Shown here piece by piece: positions 31,974 through 34,179 of a DNA stretch of 34,179 nucleotides; position 1 is the stretch's first letter; each line of letters starts with the position of its first letter. Made by a program: the position numbers and the translations under genes. The notes beneath the pieces were generated by a model, which saw only the letters and a program-made list of their open reading frames with translations, did not search any database and was not told the DNA's origin. This DNA comes from Planctomycetota bacterium. Its GTDB lineage: Bacteria; Planctomycetota; JAFGQW01. The DNA lies in NCBI GenBank assembly GCA_016935485.1, contig JAFGQW010000107.1, forward strand, positions 1 through 34,179. The letters run 5' to 3'.

Positions 31974-32453
31974 ATGCCGCCCAGACCGATCATGCCGCTC
32001 GAGGAGCTGGACCTCGAGACGGTCCTCTATGACCGCGACGCCATCCGCGGGATCAACCCCCACCGCTTCGAGATGGAGCAGATCGACGCGGTCTGCTTCG
32101 TGGACACCGACCGGGTGGTGGTGGTCGGATACCGCGACCTCCGCGCGGACGAGTTCTGGGTGCGCGGGCACATCCCGGGTCGGCCGATCTTCCCGGGCGT
32201 GCTCATGATCGAGGCCGCCGCGCAGCTCTGCAGCGTCATGTACTACACGCTGCTCAACCCCAAGGCCGACCACTTCTTCGGGTTCGGCGGGCTCGATCGG
32301 GTCAAGTTTCGCGGGGTGGCGGTCCCCGGTGACCGGCTCGTGTTCATGGCCCGCCTGCGGGAGCAGAGGTCCCGCCGGTGGAGCTTCGAGGCACAGGCCT
32401 TCATCGACGACCGGATGGTGTTCGAGGCCGTCGTCAGCGGCATGGTGGTCTGA
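31974..32453 (+). CDS. FabZ-like beta-hydroxyacyl-ACP dehydratase
   Basis: 159 residues from ATG 31974 (AAAGG upstream; ATG 31992 is an alternative). The hot-dog fold's catalytic His-Glu pair is in RGHIPGRPIFPGVLMIEAAA (H66, E80), and FEMEQIDAV starts the strand before it. FabZ dehydrates beta-hydroxyacyl-ACP in fatty-acid synthesis. The sequence around DEFWVRGHIPGRP with IEAAAQL is of a short form I associate with Planctomycetota. It is likely a second FabZ-like enzyme whose substrate may be a special fatty acid, not necessarily the main one. It starts 212 bases from the divergent protease gene. Confidence 0.85.
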   Translation: MPPRPIMPLEELDLETVLYDRDAIRGINPHRFEMEQIDAVCFVDTDRVVVVGYRDLRADEFWVRGHIPGRPIFPGVLMIEAAAQLCSVMYYTLLNPKADHFFGFGGLDRVKFRGVAVPGDRLVFMARLREQRSRRWSFEAQAFIDDRMVFEAVVSGMVV

Positions 32454-33169
32454 TCTCCGCCCGCGCGGCGCCGTGAAGGGCCTCCGGGCTTCCCGCGGGA
32501 ACGTGTGCCACCCGCACCGGCGTGCAGTCCCGGCCGCGTTCGCGCGGCCCGGTCCGGAACATCGCCCGCGCCGGCTCCGCGCTCCGGAGCCCAGATCCTC
32601 CCGGGCGTCCTGGTGGTCACCGAGGCAGCGCGGGCCGGCGGTCTCCTCGTCATCGACGGAGGTTCGGCCCTGTGGCGTCCGCTCGCTGGTGCCGGCGGCC
32701 CCAGCTCTGGAGAACCTGCGGTTTGACTGGGCGGGCCGACTCTGCCCGCGTACCTCTTCCGCAGGGCAGGCCGACAGCTGACGGCTGACCGCTATGGGCC
32801 GCGCGAAGTGCCCGTGCTAGACCATCGATGTTCCGGTACCCGGGGTGGCGCCGACGCCGGACGCACCGGCGGAGCCGACCAGAATCGCAGAATGCTTCGA
32901 CTCCCGCCCGGCCGCAGGGAGCTTCCGGTCCGGCGCGCCCGACAGTTCGACCCAGCCCGCGCCCGGGGCGAGATCGCGCCGGTGCTGCTCGCGGACGGGA
33001 CCGAGGTGCCTGCAAGCTCGACCAGAGCCGAGGTGGGGAGCATCGTCACTCGGTCTCTTTCGCCCTTGCCCGGGCGGGGACGTCGTCTCCGCCCGGCTCG
33101 CACCGCCGGTCCTCCCGGAGCCCGATGCGATGTGCCGCCGTCTCGGCGACGTCCTCGACCACGGCAGTT
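32454..33169. other. Decayed region, no intact gene
   Basis: About 715 bases after the FabZ stop. It contains the second copy of the dispersed repeat (32718-32790). Reading frames are short, Arg/Pro-rich and inconsistent. One frame (32505-32726) has QILPGVLVVTEAARAGGLLV, which could be chance. I see no promoter or RNA. Confidence 0.5.
32718..32790. repeat. Dispersed intergenic repeat, copy 2
   Basis: Matches 28698-28770 in ungapped alignment, best over the first 53 bases. GCGGGC-CGACTCT-GCCCGC is a perfect 6-bp stem with a 7-base loop. Frames in both copies end with similar residues (GLT.RAD..RV.LP), which reflects DNA similarity and not coding. Confidence 0.6.
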
Positions 33170-33420
33170 GGTCCCCGCGATTCTCATCCCGTGGGGACCT
33201 GGCGCGCCACGGAGATTCCCGTGCTGGATCCCCACGAACTGGCAGCCGGAAAACTCGTGGCCTTGCTGGCGCGGCGACCGGCACGGGACCTGTTCGCCAG
33301 CCATCCAGTCCAACCGCACGTCGTCCCGAGCTGGGGACCGCCTGCGTGGCGGGTTGGTCGCGCGCCGTGCAACCGGCGTTGCTGGATTGACCTGTGGGTA
33401 TCTTCTCGCCGCGCGAAGAG
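33170..33420 (+). pseudogene. AbiEii/AbiGii nucleotidyltransferase toxin remnant (C-terminal)
   Basis: In one plus frame the stretch DSHPVGTWRATEIPVLDPHE, then LAAGKLVALLARRPARDLFA (33212-33306) matches the signature region of AbiEii family toxins, which read like ...IPVLDLHELAAGKLAALL.R...RDLFD. The conserved final Asp of RDLFD is Ala here. Downstream, NRRCWIDLWV resembles the family's NRRDWRTV. Upstream of 33170 the frame loses homology, so the N-terminal nucleotidyltransferase motif is missing. No antitoxin (AbiEi) is recognisable. This is a decayed type IV toxin-antitoxin gene. Confidence 0.6.
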
Positions 33421-33429
33421 ATTCGGTCC

Positions 33430-33981
33430 TCATCGTAAACAGCGCCGGGAGCTCGCTGCCCTATCGCCGCGTCCACAGCCGTCGGCGAATAGAATACCCC
33501 CCGTCCGCCGGGCTGGCACCGTGCCGCCTCCGCCGCGCCGCGCGACCTCCTGCGCCTCCACCCCGCCCATGCCGGCTTTCAGCAGCGAGTCGTAGACCGC
33601 GCCCGCCGCCTTCCGCACGAGACCGGACGCAACCTCTGCCCCGCCCATGCTGTCGAGGTACCACTGCAGCTCCTCGACGTCGCGGACGCGGACGTGGTTC
33701 AGCATCTCCAACCGTACTGATTTTATGGCCCTTTCGGCCGTTCCGTTCACGAACGGCAGCGCCGCCGGGGTACGTCTTCTTTCGATCTCCAGGACGCGGA
33801 GCTGGCGCTCGAACTGCCCGAGGAAGTGGGTGCCGTGATCGTGGACCACAGCGCCGGGCTGGCGGCCCTCACGATGGATCGCGGCGGCAAAGGTACGGAT
33901 CGTCCACTCGGCGGTCGGGCCCCAGGCGTCGCTGGCGCGCAGCTCGAGGATCTCGCGGGTGTGCAGGTCGATGAAGGTCAC
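33430..33981 (-). pseudogene. rve-domain (DDE) transposase/integrase fragment
   Basis: From GTG 33981 the frame reads TFIDLHTREILELRASD, VVHDHGTHFLGQFERQL, then PFVNGTAERAIKSVRLEML and NHVRVRDVEELQWYLD. This is the rve core with all three acidic residues (D5, D48, E83) and D-to-E spacing of 34 residues as in DD35E enzymes. After residue 110 the family's usual YRVWYN..RPH ending is missing; the frame continues as SMGGAEVASGLVRKAAGAV, not recognised, and ends at 33430. The N-terminal part of the transposase is absent in this frame. An insertion element remnant. Confidence 0.65.
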
Positions 33982-34179
33982 CGGCCTTTCATCGCGCGAT
34001 CGGCCGCTCGCGTGATCATCTCTTCCCATCCCGGCACCAGGCCACCCAGGGCCTTGATGAGGCGGTTGCGAGTTGCACCTCGGACTTTCGGTGGACACGA
34101 CCCGATCAGCTCCGCGACCGCGTGGCAGGATTCCTCGGCGGGGAAGTCCGGAGCCCAGCCCAGTGGACCGTCTGACCCC
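33978..34179 (-). pseudogene. Fragment in the frame before the rve domain, open to the window edge
   Basis: Entering from the window edge on the minus strand this frame reads LGWAPDFPAEESCHAVAELI, then GSCPPKVRGATRNRLIKALG and GLVPGWEEMITRAADRAMKG, and stops at TGA 33978-33980, which overlaps the GTG that opens the rve frame. It looks coding but is not recognised. It could be the first half of a two-ORF element, or part of a broken gene. The relation of the two frames is -1. Confidence 0.4.

Overview
The window is very GC-rich and tightly packed, and reads like a chromosomal segment of a Gram-negative-type (diderm) bacterium. Several features point to Planctomycetota or a close relative: a short FabZ-like dehydratase of the type I associate with that phylum, HEAT-repeat proteins ending in an FG..D...W.WW tail, a DUF4388-TPR-PQQ giant protein, and VWA membrane proteins next to HEAT lipoproteins. 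This assignment is inference from recalled family resemblance; there is no rRNA or tRNA here to test it.

Layout. 1-600: decayed phage structural genes (portal C-terminus and start of a minor head protein) on the minus strand. 609-2701: a plus-strand pair, a GT-C membrane glycosyltransferase and a phospholipase D-like protein, overlapping by one base. 2709-3761: a PD-(D/E)XK nuclease with an apparent Fe-S staple, followed by a repeat tract of 80-bp and 35-bp tandem units with hairpins (3831-4171). 4182-7361: minus-strand polyprenyl diphosphate synthase, TatA, an unknown two-helix membrane protein and a zinc-ribbon/coiled-coil/HEAT protein. 7712-8252: a small TPR protein and a convergent 42-residue membrane protein. 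8603-11787: HEAT lipoprotein and an 830-residue double-VWA membrane protein, separated by a hairpin terminator from mnmA (11874-12983). 13188-14012: yajC and yraN. 13994-20313: a tight minus-strand cluster lysS - lolC - lolD - TPR/zinc-metallopeptidase lipoprotein - zinc ribbon. 20645-22189: exported HEAT protein, divergent from the 1173-residue DUF4388-TPR-TM-PEGA-PQQ protein (22653-26174). 26223-31761: a minus-strand run of radical SAM/SPASM enzyme, lipoprotein protein-isoaspartate methyltransferase, SurA-like PpiC isomerase and trypsin-like lipoprotein. 31974-32453: FabZ-like dehydratase. 32454-34179: a decayed accessory tail with one copy of a dispersed repeat, an AbiEii toxin remnant and an rve (DDE) transposase fragment.

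How the genes fit together. Much of the window concerns the cell envelope: export (TatA, YajC), lipoprotein release (LolC, LolD), polyprenyl carrier synthesis, envelope glycosylation (GT-C), periplasmic folding (PpiC), exported protein repair (lipoprotein PCMT), and envelope proteases (HEEGH metallopeptidase and trypsin-like lipoproteins). Both ends are scars of mobile or phage DNA. The most interesting non-standard items are the tail motif shared by three otherwise unrelated proteins, the giant DUF4388/PQQ protein, the metallopeptidase lipoprotein encoded beside LolCD, the SAM-dependent repair enzyme carrying a lipoprotein signal, and two families of unannotated repeats.
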